The notes under the pieces were generated by a model that saw nothing but the letters and a program-made list of their open reading frames with translations, did not search any database and was not told where the DNA came from. From positions 7,842,339 to 7,906,338 of the forward strand of contig NC_087379.1 of the NCBI RefSeq assembly GCF_963675165.1: a DNA stretch of 64,000 nt, in the 5' to 3' direction. Below are positions 21,319 to 31,662 of the stretch, one piece after another (position 1 is the first letter of the stretch; every line of letters starts with the position of its first letter). The stretch is from Halichondria panicea (taxonomy: Eukaryota; Porifera; Demospongiae; Suberitida; Halichondriidae). The translations under genes and the position numbers were made by a program.

Positions 21319-24300
21319 ATGGAGGAAACGAAAGTCATATACTACATTGATGACGAGGAAACCCCGTACCTGATGAAGATAGGTAAGCCACCAGAGCTGG
21401 TTACCCTTGGAGACTTCAAGGGACAGCTCAATCGCACATACATCAAGTTCTTTTTCAAGTCAGAAGACGATGATTTTGGGTGAGTTTAAAAATGGGACGT
21501 TATATTTTATTTGATGCTCTTGGAGAATAATTATGATAGGCACAAGGTCCATTGATTACTAGCTTGAGTCAATTAAGTTCCTTGTAGGGAATTGCAATTC
21601 AAATACACACTGTTGATAAACTATATTTGTGTGTGCTTGTGTGTCAGTTTTCATCCTATCTAATAATGGCCCCATTCACATCCCCATTCCATTTCACACC
21701 TCAAGGTCTTAATGGATCCATTTCGCACTATTCACACACACACACTAGCTCTCCTTATGTTGTCTGTGTGTAGCCAGGCCCCCATTAGGATATGTTTGAC
21801 TCAATCAGGTTTACTTGTACCGCACTGCATAGCTTGGCAGTGATGTGTGTTTCTTGGAAATTTCTGTAAAAAAAGCAAATTTTTGGGCACTTGCTTTCTT
21901 ATTAAAACACCTGCTGCTGTGTTGGTCAATGTGTGGCAGGAAGGTAATATAATCATTGGTACTTAATGACATCCTTAGTGGATAGCCTGAACTATATGTT
22001 GTGGTGTTGAGGTCACTTTGATGTTTCCTTTGATCTCTGACCCACATCCAGGGGTAGTTGTGATCTAAGAGAGGCTCTGTCTTTATTCATAGTTTGTACA
22101 GCTGATTAGTTGCCAAGTAACTACTATTAACTCTTTAGCCTATTAACTCTTTTAGCCTTGGCCTGTATATAGAAACTGTGAACTGTATGTCTACCTTTGA
22201 TGACTCTGGCCATCATTGTCATTATAGAATGTATATAGTAGTATATAGCGGGTAGATGAGGTAGACACATTCCCATAGCTAGCACTGTTGATTGGGATTA
22301 ATGTCAGGAATTTCCAATAATGAGTTCAATCTCCTTTTGGCGGCTGTTGTTTCATGTGTTAGTAGTTGTTGTTACAGTGTATCTGTATCTGTAGTCCTGT
22401 CTCTTTGAAGTTGATTATCTGTGATCTTGGAACAGTGTTTGTTTTATCGCACTCAGCTGAAGTCTGTAGGAGAAAGGATAATTGTTTAGAATGTTTTATG
22501 TATCAGATGTCAGTCCAAAATATGCAATATATATTATACAGTAGTCTATCCTTTGTACTGACAATTGGCATGTACTCTATAGCTAGTGTGTATAGCTAGC
22601 ATGTAGCATATCTCTGAGATGGCTTATGTGTCATCTGTATGTGGGTGTGTGTGTGTGTGTTTGAAGAGGACCAGTTTCCCTGGAGCACCTAGGCAAGGGT
22701 TGCTAGTGGATACTGTCTAGCTGGCTGTGAAATGGCTTAGTTTGGTAATAAGTCTACTGAATTGAAAGGTGGATCTGGATATTACTATATACAGCTGTGT
22801 ATCTCTTAGACTGACAGTGTGTGTCTTTAACTTCAGCTGGTGCTGTTCATTCATCTTTTGTTGGGGTATTTGGCAGGTGCTCCAGCACTTGTAGGGCTCC
22901 CAATGCTTTGGTCCTATTGAGCATAATAGCCTCAGAGGGTAGTCTGCTACACTGGCTGTGTGTGCCCCCATGGTTTCAGGTCAGCATACCCAGGGAAAAT
23001 GGAATTAATTAAATTACTAATGACACAAATTCAGTTAGCTAATTATAGACTAATACAAAACTCCTCTGTCTGTTGTGTGTGGAGCATATTAGTTCAAGGG
23101 ATTCCACAGGTAACAAGATAGTTTTTATATATGCGGGGAGAGATGCCCATACATTTTTTGTTATTTTTCACATCACTGTGGCTTCATTATGTATGCAGTG
23201 TTGTTAAGGAAGAACTGGCTGAAGATGATGCTCTACTGCGCCAGGTCAATGGTCGCATCGTGTGCTGGGTAAGTGCCTCACTATATTACGGTGTGTGTGT
23301 TATGTCTATGTGTTATGTGGTGCTTAAGTTCAAAGCATATTTTGTGAAGGTTTTAGTGATCACCATGGCCACTGTTCTGTGGTTAATTGCTGGCTATATA
23401 TAGATAGTCCAGACCCTGTTCTGTGTTTTCTCTGTGTGTGTGTATTCCAATTAGCTCTAGTAGAATGTGTTTCTCACACTTATGGCTGGTGTTGCTAATA
23501 TCACCACCTTAACACTCCAGCCAGGTGGTGTTGCCAGTAGTTGCCTACCATGCACACTCCTCTCCCCCAGTAGTTGCCTACCACACTCCTCCCCCCCAGT
23601 AGTTGCCTACCACACTCCTCTCCCCCAGTAGTTGCCTACCACACTCTTCCCCCCCAGTAGTTGCCTACCACACTCCTCTCCCACAGTAGTTGCCTACCAC
23701 ACTCCTCTCCCCCAGTAGTTGCCTACCACACTCCCCCCCCAGTAGTTGCCTACCACACTCCCCCCCCCCCCCCAGTAGTTGCCTACCACACTCCTCTCCC
23801 CCAGTAGTTGCCTACCACACTCCTCCCCCCCAGTAGTTGCCTACCACACTCCTCCCCCCAGTAGTTGCCTACCACACTCCTCCCCCCCAGTAGTTGCCTA
23901 CCACACTCCTCCCCCCCAGTAGTTGCCTACCACACTTCTCTCCCCCAGTAGTTGCCTACCACACTCCTCTCTCCCCCCAGTAGTTGCCTACCACACTCCT
24001 CCCCCCCAGTAGTTGCCTACCACACTCCTCTCTCCCCCTCCAGGTGGTCACAGAGTCCAATGTGTCAGGATCTGAGGCAGGTGGCTCCAAGGGAGACTCT
24101 GAATCTGTGTAAGTATTCTACCTCCTAGTATTTGGCAATATTGATATAGAGGGTGTTGCATTGCAAGGCAGGTTAGATAATTTGTTTCTTGATGTGTGTA
24201 TTAGTTCTGGTTAGGTTTGGCATGTGTGTAGTGTTCAAACAAGCCAGCAACGATAACTGTACAAGCTGACGGGATCAAATAAAGGCGCTGGCCACCACCT

Positions 24301-25007
24301 TCATGCATATATTGCTGTATACATCTCCTGTTTAGTAGTCAGCTTGTACAGTGGTTATGATTGATGTGGTCCATGGTCTGGTGGTTGTGGTTGTGGTGTT
24401 GTATAATCACATGATGTGTCTTTGATCTCACAGGAGAGGAGGTAAAGAAGCTGACGGAATGTCCATTATCTCAGGGAGTAAGTACATCTTGGCAAATTAT
24501 ATATAAGCTATGCCTAATTACAATGGTCACGATGTGCATTGCCAAAATCAAAAATTCCTAGAATTTGTAATTTAAATAATGTATTCCTTAACTTCCGCTA
24601 TTCCTTGGTGACATGTACATGATTGTATGCCCACAAGCTACAATATTATATCCCCAACATTGCCATGTAATTACACACGTATTATTACCGCCCACTCCAC
24701 ACAGCCTCTAAGGCCTCGCGTCGTCACCATCACAAGCATCGTCACAGCTCCTCAGGTCGACAGCACCGCTCACACAGACATCGCGTGGGCGGGGGAAGCA
24801 CAGTGAGTGGCACTGATCTAGAGTCTGCCACAGACTTCACCACGGAAACAGAGACCTCTTGCTGCGATACTGAAGACGCTACAAGGTAAGCTTATAATGT
24901 ATGAATCTGCACACACGATATTTATCCCATCATAATAATTATTATCGCTAGCTTACAGTGATACCTTCAAGTATGGTACAATTGTGTATTTTAAGTTTCA
25001 AAGGGGG

Positions 25008-25047
<40 letters not shown>

Positions 25048-25061
25048 AACGCCATCTCCCT

Positions 25062-25101
<40 letters not shown>

Positions 25102-27083
25102 CGCCCTTCACACACACACACACAACGCCCCTCACACACACACACACACACAACGCCATCTCCCTCCACACACACACACAACGCCATCTCCCTCCACACA
25201 CACACACACACAACGCCCCTCTCACACACACACACACACAGCGCCCCTCTCACACACAACACACACACAACACACTCGCACACACACACTTTAGCCGTGT
25301 CAGCTCCAGCACTCTCACATCACTTAGACCACGCAAGAAGATTCTCACCAAACACCGACCCAAACTACCTCGAGTAAGTCTGTCCCTTTATAATCAATAT
25401 GACATATGTTCGTGCGTGTGCCTGTGTGTGTGTGTGTGTGTGTGTGCATGTGCGTGGGTGTGAGTGTGTACTAAGCCAGATTCAAGTGTACAGTGTGAAT
25501 GAGATAACAATGCTCCAAACATACCGATTTCCATTTAGCGATTCATGCTTTGGTGAGAAAATCCCACATTGTATAAGGTCTCAGCTTTTAGCTCCTATTA
25601 GCGTGAACTATTGACTGGGCACTCAGACCATTTTATGACCCATTGTCTTGCAAGGTATACAAATCCCCCTTCACTACAAGGGTATTAGCAGTCATCAAAG
25701 CTGAACAAGTGTTAGAACACATACAGCCCTCTTGTTCACACAGAGGTAGTCTCTGTACTTGATTGCTTTGACTCGTGGCATACTAGGGCAAGATGAACGA
25801 ATTAAAGGATTTGATTGCCAAGTATTTTGTTTGGAAACAGTTACTTTTGATGTATTTAACTTGTGATGGGCTTGTGGTCTCAGCATATGTTGTGGTAGTG
25901 TGTGTGGTGTGGGATAAGGCTGCCCCAGACCGCAACACAATTCCTCAAGAAGCTGTGCAGTTTATACTTAATATATGTTACTTGATATTCTGACCTTTGT
26001 CTGTATACCATATAGCGGGTATATTTCGAGGGTATAAATGTTTGTGGTTTTCGCGGATTAGGCATGTACCGCGAATTTAATATCACATGCATGCATGCTG
26101 CAAAAAGGCGCTATTCCACGAAAATTAAATCTGCGAAAACCTTTCTAAAGGCATTTCCGCGAAGATTTGTACCCTCAAAATATACCTGCTATACAGTACC
26201 TTATGCACTACACTGTTGTGTGTGTGGGGGTGTGTGTGGGTGTGTACTGACTCCCCCTCTCCTCCTCACAGAGCATCTCCACCAGCACCATAACAACCAC
26301 CACAATGACAGATCTCTCCACCACACAGATTGTTAAAGTCACACTCAATATGGGTAAGTAGTTCTACTCTAATTATACAGAATACGTTATTCGTGGCGAT
26401 GGATGGATTCTCTCTTAATTCTTGTTTATAAAACAGTTTATCTTTTACACACTATTATAATTTGTACAAATTGGAGCAGATTATAATTATGATTTCTGTA
26501 TAGAGTGATTAGACTGGTTAGTGTAGTACTCAGTGAATCACCATCATCACATGCGAACAGTTCAAGTATGACAGTGTGTGTAATGGTTTGTTTCTTCTCC
26601 TGCAGACACTGTTAATTTCCTTGGTATCAGTATAGTGGGACAGACCAATGAAGAAGGAGCAGGAGGCATCTATGTGGGCTCAGTCATGAAGGGGTGAGTA
26701 TCGCTATGTGTGCAACTATTGTAACTAGAGCTCTTTGTTACATTGCAACAGAACTTTTATTCAACATAATTATTCTAACGGCCCTACCTTTAGTACCGTT
26801 GATCCGATATCAAAAATTTTATGATTTTCTGAAAGCTTAGGAAAAGACCTTTCAAATGGTGTGTTTCAATCCAAAATTTTGTCGGGGCCATAATTTGTCA
26901 TTTTTCGGCCTTGGACCATGGGCTATTATTCATGGTATAGCCAAATTGGCAAATACTTTTATCTCTCAAATATGAAATTTGATGACAACTTTTGAAAGGT
27001 CTTTTTCTAAGCTTTCAGAAAATCATAAAATTGTTGAAATTGGATCCACGATTCAAGTTATGGCAGCTGAAAGAGTTCCCAAA

Positions 27084-27152
<69 letters not shown>

Positions 27153-28320
27153 GGAGCAGTGGCAGCTGACGGGAGGATAGAGCCTGGGGACATGTTGTTG
27201 GAGGTTAACGACATCTCCTTTGAGAACATGAGCAATGACGATGCTGTGAGGACACTCAGGGAGATTGTACAACACCCTGGGTAAGTCATCCATACCATAC
27301 AGTAACAGGAGTGAGGGTCAAGTACTGGCAGCTTCTTTCTTCCTTGATCTCTCCCACTCTCTCTTCTTTCTTCCCTGGTGGCACTGCACATGTAGTGCAG
27401 CTAGCTAGTGCTTCTCTTGTATGTAATTACATTACTCAAATTTATGGTGTTATTCTGATGTACAGTGTAATGGTGGGCATGATATTGCATGGTTGTGTAC
27501 AATTACATCACTCTGACTCTAGTAATATAATTAAAGGATACAGTTACAATATATTAGGCATATTGTGGAAGGTTATTGTTTCATGGCCCCCCTCCCACTG
27601 TTGTGTGGCATGCTGACTGCCTTGACCCCTCCTCCCTCCTACAGGCCCATCACACTGACAGTGGCCAAGTGCTGGGAGCCAGAGCCAATAGTGCCAAACT
27701 TTGAGCCAAGATGTGAGTACACAAAACATCTGCTTCATATCATCATTAAGACTTCAAACATAACGAAATGTTTCGTCTAATTGTTGTTAGATGTGTGTGT
27801 CCATGGTACCTGTTATATCCACTGTTTATACAAATAATAACTATTATTATTATGACCAGTTGTTTTCTATATTCCAATCTTGTTATTTCTACTTGTGCAG
27901 TGGAGCCAATTTGTCCTATTGACCCGTCAGCCTGGGTCATGCAGACCAATCAGCATCAAGCTGACTACCAAGCGTATCGTCGCCAGTTTGCCGGGAGCCC
28001 CACTCTGAGTACTATGACCTCAAACTCCTCCCCAAGCCTCACCTCATCCATTCCTGAATCTAAACGTGAGTACATCACTCCCAGTATTAATCAAGTTTCA
28101 AATAATGCGACATTCTTTTGATTGCTTCTTCGCATAATTCACAATTAAAAGACATGCAAGAGTGAGCATGCGCGTGTATTTTCCCATGTGTTGTATGCAT
28201 CGCAATAGTTAGAAATGTGATCAATGCTTGTACCAGTGTCATTCACAATCGATTACCCTCGTATTCGAAACCTGATATAAGATACGAATAGCAAGCATTT
28301 TCCACATCACAATATACCCC

Positions 28321-28357
<37 letters not shown>

Positions 28358-30222
28358 GCGATCTGGTGAAGCTCACGCTGACCACGCCCATGTATAGGAT
28401 AGCGAAGGCACTGGCCACACCTAAATCTGAACTAGAAGTAAAAGATCGAATCTGGCTCAAAATGACCATTCCTAAATCCTTTATTGGTAAGTCAATATCT
28501 CAACCCCACACACGTGTGAAGTGTAAGGCTGCTGATTACTATTTTATAGCATCTATGTAAATATTGTGATCCTTCCCGTAACTGTGCCCTTTGATAATTA
28601 AAAGTTCACATGCCACGCTGTGACACACGCATACCTCTGCACCACAAAAGCCTAGACGTGTGACTATGGCTGCCCACATTATAATTATACCAAGTAGCGG
28701 GTAATTTTTGTGGGCAAGCTGACCTCGACGAAATTTTACCCACGAAAACCTAGGCGTGGTTTACCGGAAATCATGTAATACAGTACGTGCACGTAATGAA
28801 GCAAAAAATGACATTTTAGCTAATTTTTTACCCCACGAAAATCATCTGCTATGCTGTAGTTGATGTCCATAACTGTATCCATCTTACCCCCCCCCCCCCC
28901 CCTCTCTCCTGTGTAGGTTCTGACCTGGTGGACTGGTTGCATACCAATGTGGATGGATTCATCGATCGTCGCCATGCTAGGAAGTACGCCGCTCTCATGC
29001 TCAAGCATGGTTTCCTACGTCACACAGTCAACAAGATCACATTCTCTGAGCAATGCTATTACGTGTTTGGGGACTTCAAGGCAGCTGCCAATTCACTGCC
29101 CTCAGGTAAGCACTTGTACACATACAGTGTTATGCTATGTACCTACATGGAGGTATAGAGTAGTGCTTTTAATAACATAGATGTGAGGGGCTCTTAAATT
29201 AGCTGAAAATGAAATTATCGATAACATAGTGGAGTACAACTGTTTGTACTTGCTAAGAGACTCTTGTGGCCATCTGTTTTAACTCTGACAAATAAGTTGT
29301 GTCAGGATTAACCTATTTCTAGGTCCTAGCTTGACAACATTATCACTACTTGTTGTATATGTCTCATAAATTAGCGTGTGAGAGATTTCTATATAATTTA
29401 TATTCACACAAACTCCTCCTTCAGAATTCAGTCACCTTGCCCTCAGCAATGACTCGGGAGACGCGGACACTCTGGGTTCGTTGCCAGGACAACACGGAGG
29501 CTGGAGTTCATCTGACGGAGAGTTCTCTGTTGCCTACGAGTATTACCAGCACAAGCAGCCGGGGCAAATGTCCAACTCCAGCAAATCAAGCTCCCCATCT
29601 CCTGGTGAGTGGTGACTGAAACCATTTAGCTAGTATCAGGATTCATACTTCGCAACTCTTACATCTTTCTTCCTCACTATCCACCAATCTCTCTCTTTTT
29701 CTTTCTAAGCAAGGCACTTAAGTATACACTGTACATGTATATATATTATGCTAGCCTCGATCCCAGGCCTCTTGGTGAAAAGAGGCCTGGGATCGAGGCT
29801 AGTATATATATGATATTCGTTTTTCTCCTTTGAAAGTGGCCTGGAATCGGGGCTAATATTGTACTGTCATAATTATAATTAAAACCCCGCCCCCTTCCTC
29901 TGCAGGAGACAAACAGCAGATGTATGCCAGCAGGTCATCTGGTAGCAGCTCAGCCAGTGGCACCTCTAACTCTCAACAATCTCGTCAACAACGCCCCTCG
30001 AGCGGAAACTCTAACTCTAATAACCGTGGCAACATGGCTGTTCATCCGTACAACCCTAACATACGTCGTTCACCGTCAATAAGCTCGTCAAGCGAGTTTA
30101 CGAGTGTCTCCCAGCAACAGATGCCCCCACCCCCGCCATACCAACATCCTCAAGGAGTTGGGGTTCTTGTGGAGCCAGACCGTGCAGCAGTTTTTTTGGT
30201 CTTCCAACAAGCCTGTGCATAG
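21319..30222 (+). CDS. DVL: Dishevelled, copy 1
   Basis: Cytoplasmic scaffold of Wnt/beta-catenin and planar-polarity signalling, about 648 residues. Exons: 21319-21479, 23199-23268, 24044-24108, 24434-24477, 24705-24885, 25295-25373, 26272-26353, 26606-26693, 27152-27280, 27645-27712, 27901-28065, 28358-28486, 28917-29105, 29425-29604, 29906-30222. Phases agree at all 14 junctions. Residues 1-80 are the DIX domain ([20 protein letters not shown]), which polymerises head to tail. About 114-173 is a His/Arg-rich then Ser/Thr-rich basic region. About 219-312 is the PDZ domain ([28 protein letters not shown]), which binds Frizzled. About 379-475 is the DEP domain ([20 protein letters not shown]). 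The tail is Ser/Asn/Gln-rich, then [12 protein letters not shown], and ends with about 12 residues read from a truncated MITE. The metazoan C-terminal signature known from vertebrates was not seen. Confidence 0.95.
23532..24043 (+). repeat. Minisatellite of splice-acceptor-like units (Dishevelled intron 2)
   Basis: Seventeen units of about 29-33 bp share AGTAGTTGCCTACCACACTC followed by a C/T tract and CAG. Each unit therefore imitates a 3' splice site. The array ends exactly at the true acceptor before exon 24044. Copy 2 of the locus has 19 units. Confidence 0.92.
25011..25289 (+). repeat. Compound (CA)n array in a Dishevelled intron
   Basis: CA runs are interrupted by short blocks such as ACGCCATCTCCCTC and ACGCCCCTC. 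It ends just before the acceptor of exon 25295. In copy 2 the array (49123-49380) is shorter. Confidence 0.9.
26006..26198. mobile_element. Small MITE (TATAGCGGGTA family), Dishevelled intron
   Basis: The left end TACCATATAGCGGGTATATT is matched in inverse by the right end (TACTGTATAGCAGGTATATT on the minus strand), giving about 193 bp with TA ends. The orthologous insertion in copy 2 lies at 50094-50285, so it predates the duplication. Confidence 0.75.
26801..27046. mobile_element. Fold-back element beside the PDZ exon
   Basis: The left arm (from 26801, GATCCGATATCAAAAATTTT) and the right arm (to 27046) are inverted repeats of about 45-60 bp sharing TTTTATGATTTTCTGAAAGC. It sits between the preceding exon and the (CA)n acceptor of exon 27152. 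Copy 2 keeps it. Confidence 0.65.
27085..27150 (+). repeat. (CA)n forming the PDZ exon acceptor
   Basis: An uninterrupted CA run of about 66 bp is followed directly by the AG of the exon 27152 acceptor, with no normal pyrimidine tract. Copy 2 at 51201-51260 is the same but shorter. Confidence 0.9.
28322..28354 (+). repeat. (CA)n at the DEP exon acceptor
   Basis: A CA run immediately precedes the AG before exon 28358. In copy 2 the corresponding tract (about 52262-52399) has expanded into four CCCC-(CA)n blocks. Confidence 0.85.
28688..28858. mobile_element. Small MITE (TATAGCGGGTA family) before the DEP exon
   Basis: Inverted ends: TACCAAGTAGCGGGTAATTT at the left, with the matching inverse at 28832-28858. 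The copy 2 counterpart is at 52735-52900, where the right end is closer to the family consensus. Confidence 0.7.
29751..29802. repeat. Perfect 23-bp-stem hairpin in a Dishevelled intron
   Basis: The left arm 29751-29773 is the exact reverse complement of 29780-29802, with a 6-base loop (GGTGAA). A degenerate third arm follows near 29840. An identical hairpin is at 53814-53865 in copy 2. Confidence 0.85.
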
Positions 30223-30445
30223 GTTGCACACGTTAAAGAGGTACTGTGGTTCGTTTTGGCTTGTCGGCTGCCAGATGTGGAAGAAAGAATTCTGTGATCT
30301 GTTTGCTCATTTTACCTCTAATTACCAACGTGCCGTCTAAAAATAATTACTCGCACATGTGGAGCTCCATTTGGAGTTTCAAAATTACTTTGGAGGCTTC
30401 ATGGCGCATCTTTAGAGGGGAGCCTTAAAAAGAGCTTATACAGTA
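30183..30445 (+). mobile_element. Right half of a gene-B-type MITE fused to Dishevelled exon 15
   Basis: From about 30183 the sequence matches the right part of the gene B MITE (16583-16844), including the right inverted end. The left half is missing. Sequence beyond it (GTCTGTTAGTCTGTTAGTCT) continues to match the gene B intron. The junction lies inside the last Dishevelled coding exon. Confidence 0.8.
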
Positions 30446-30653
30446 TACGTGTACTGATCGAGTCTGTTAGTCTGTTAGTCTCATTTCTTGTATTATATTG
30501 CATATTCCTTCCGCCATTGAGTCTGTTTGTTCACATTACGTGTACTTAGTGCTATACATGTGTGGGCGTATCATTTCCTCTTTCAGACAGATATAGTATT
30601 GTAATCCACGTACACCATTTCCTTTGCTGACCCTCACCCTATCCACACTACAG

Positions 30654-30976
30654 GCCTGGCAGAGAGGATAGACATTGAACACCCTCTACTCAACAACGAG
30701 ATTGAGACAACAGAGTTCATACATTTGGCGGCTTATTTCGACAACGTGAGAATGTACTCTCTAGCGTTGGGACTCACTCCTGCTCAGCAAGCTGATGTGA
30801 GGCAGATTAAAGTTTTAGAAGACACACAAACGGCCATGATGCAATGCTTGTCTCTGTGGCAGAGGAGTAACCCAGCTGCTGCAACATATAGAGCTCTAAT
30901 TAAATTACTCCAAAAGATGAGAAGAGACGAAATTGCTAATAAAGTGTTTAAACATTGCCTAGAGAAGGAACAATGA
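30654..30976 (+). CDS. Orphan death-domain exon downstream of Dishevelled copy 1
   Basis: An acceptor (CACTACAG, ending 30653) is followed by an open frame in phase 1 to TGA at 30974-30976. The protein reads GLAERIDIEHPLL, then a death domain with MYSLALGLTPAQQADVRQ, TAMMQCLSLWQRS and ATYRALIKLLQKMRR. It matches the gene A death exons and is preceded by the same upstream block as exon 7571. No ankyrin or ZU5 exons lie nearby. It is either the relic 3' end of a lost ankyrin-ZU5-death gene or an alternative last exon of Dishevelled. Confidence 0.6.
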
Positions 30977-31662
30977 ACTGTACACTTGATCATAATTATA
31001 ATTATTGTTATTTTAGCATTATTTGTTTTGTGCCTGTTATTTATGAATCGGTTTGCTTGTATTATAATTTGTGAATGTCTTGATACATAATTTGTATATA
31101 ATTATGTGCAGTATCAGTAACGTATTTAATTATCATGATATCCTCATGCCATACATGGATTGTTGGCTGTGTAATAACAGCTAGTAGTATGTTTAATGTT
31201 TATCACCTCATGTAATTCTGTCTACATTCCTTGTATGTACCATAATCATTCTAACCAGTGTCAGTTATAGGACGCCCTCTTTTTTTCGTGCATTAATTGT
31301 TTCTAGAAAAATAATTATTTTTTACTGGTTCTATAATTAGAACGATTACGGTATGCATGTATAAGTATACATTACCCGGCAGGTCACAATTGTTAATTAT
31401 TAAAATGGTTAATTCATATAATGCCAAGACACAATAATGTCATCAGCTAGCTACTAAACACATACAGCTCTCAAAATGACAACTGAACGATCTACTAGTA
31501 GCTACACGATAACAATAATAAACTAGATAGCTGGCTAGATAATCACTCGCTAAAATGCTGATACTAGAGCTAATAGCAGACAACTCAATTGAAATGAGGT
31601 TAAGTTGAAATCGTTATCTAAAATTCATAGTCCAAAATCGTTGCAGTAGGTGAGAGGGGGCT
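30977..31662. other. Spacer between the orphan death exon and X1
   Basis: AT-rich interval with no gene seen. It is almost unchanged in copy 2 (55037-55738), including a TTTCTAGAAAAATAATTATT block near 31300. Confidence 0.5.

Noticed and set aside
22366-23012. Several plus- and minus-strand frames of 60-90 codons
   Set aside because: They sit inside Dishevelled intron 1, have no splice context or recognisable domain, and are open in copy 2 only because the intron is nearly identical.
23532-24043. Regular 29-33-bp repeats resembling a CRISPR array
   Set aside because: Units are directly adjacent with no unique spacers, the unit itself varies in C-run length, and the context is an animal intron. 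It is a minisatellite.
24948-25463. Long open frames of alternating Thr-His or Cys-Val on both strands
   Set aside because: They are translations of (CA)n/(TG)n microsatellite inside a Dishevelled intron. The same applies to 49060-49702 and 56090-56959.
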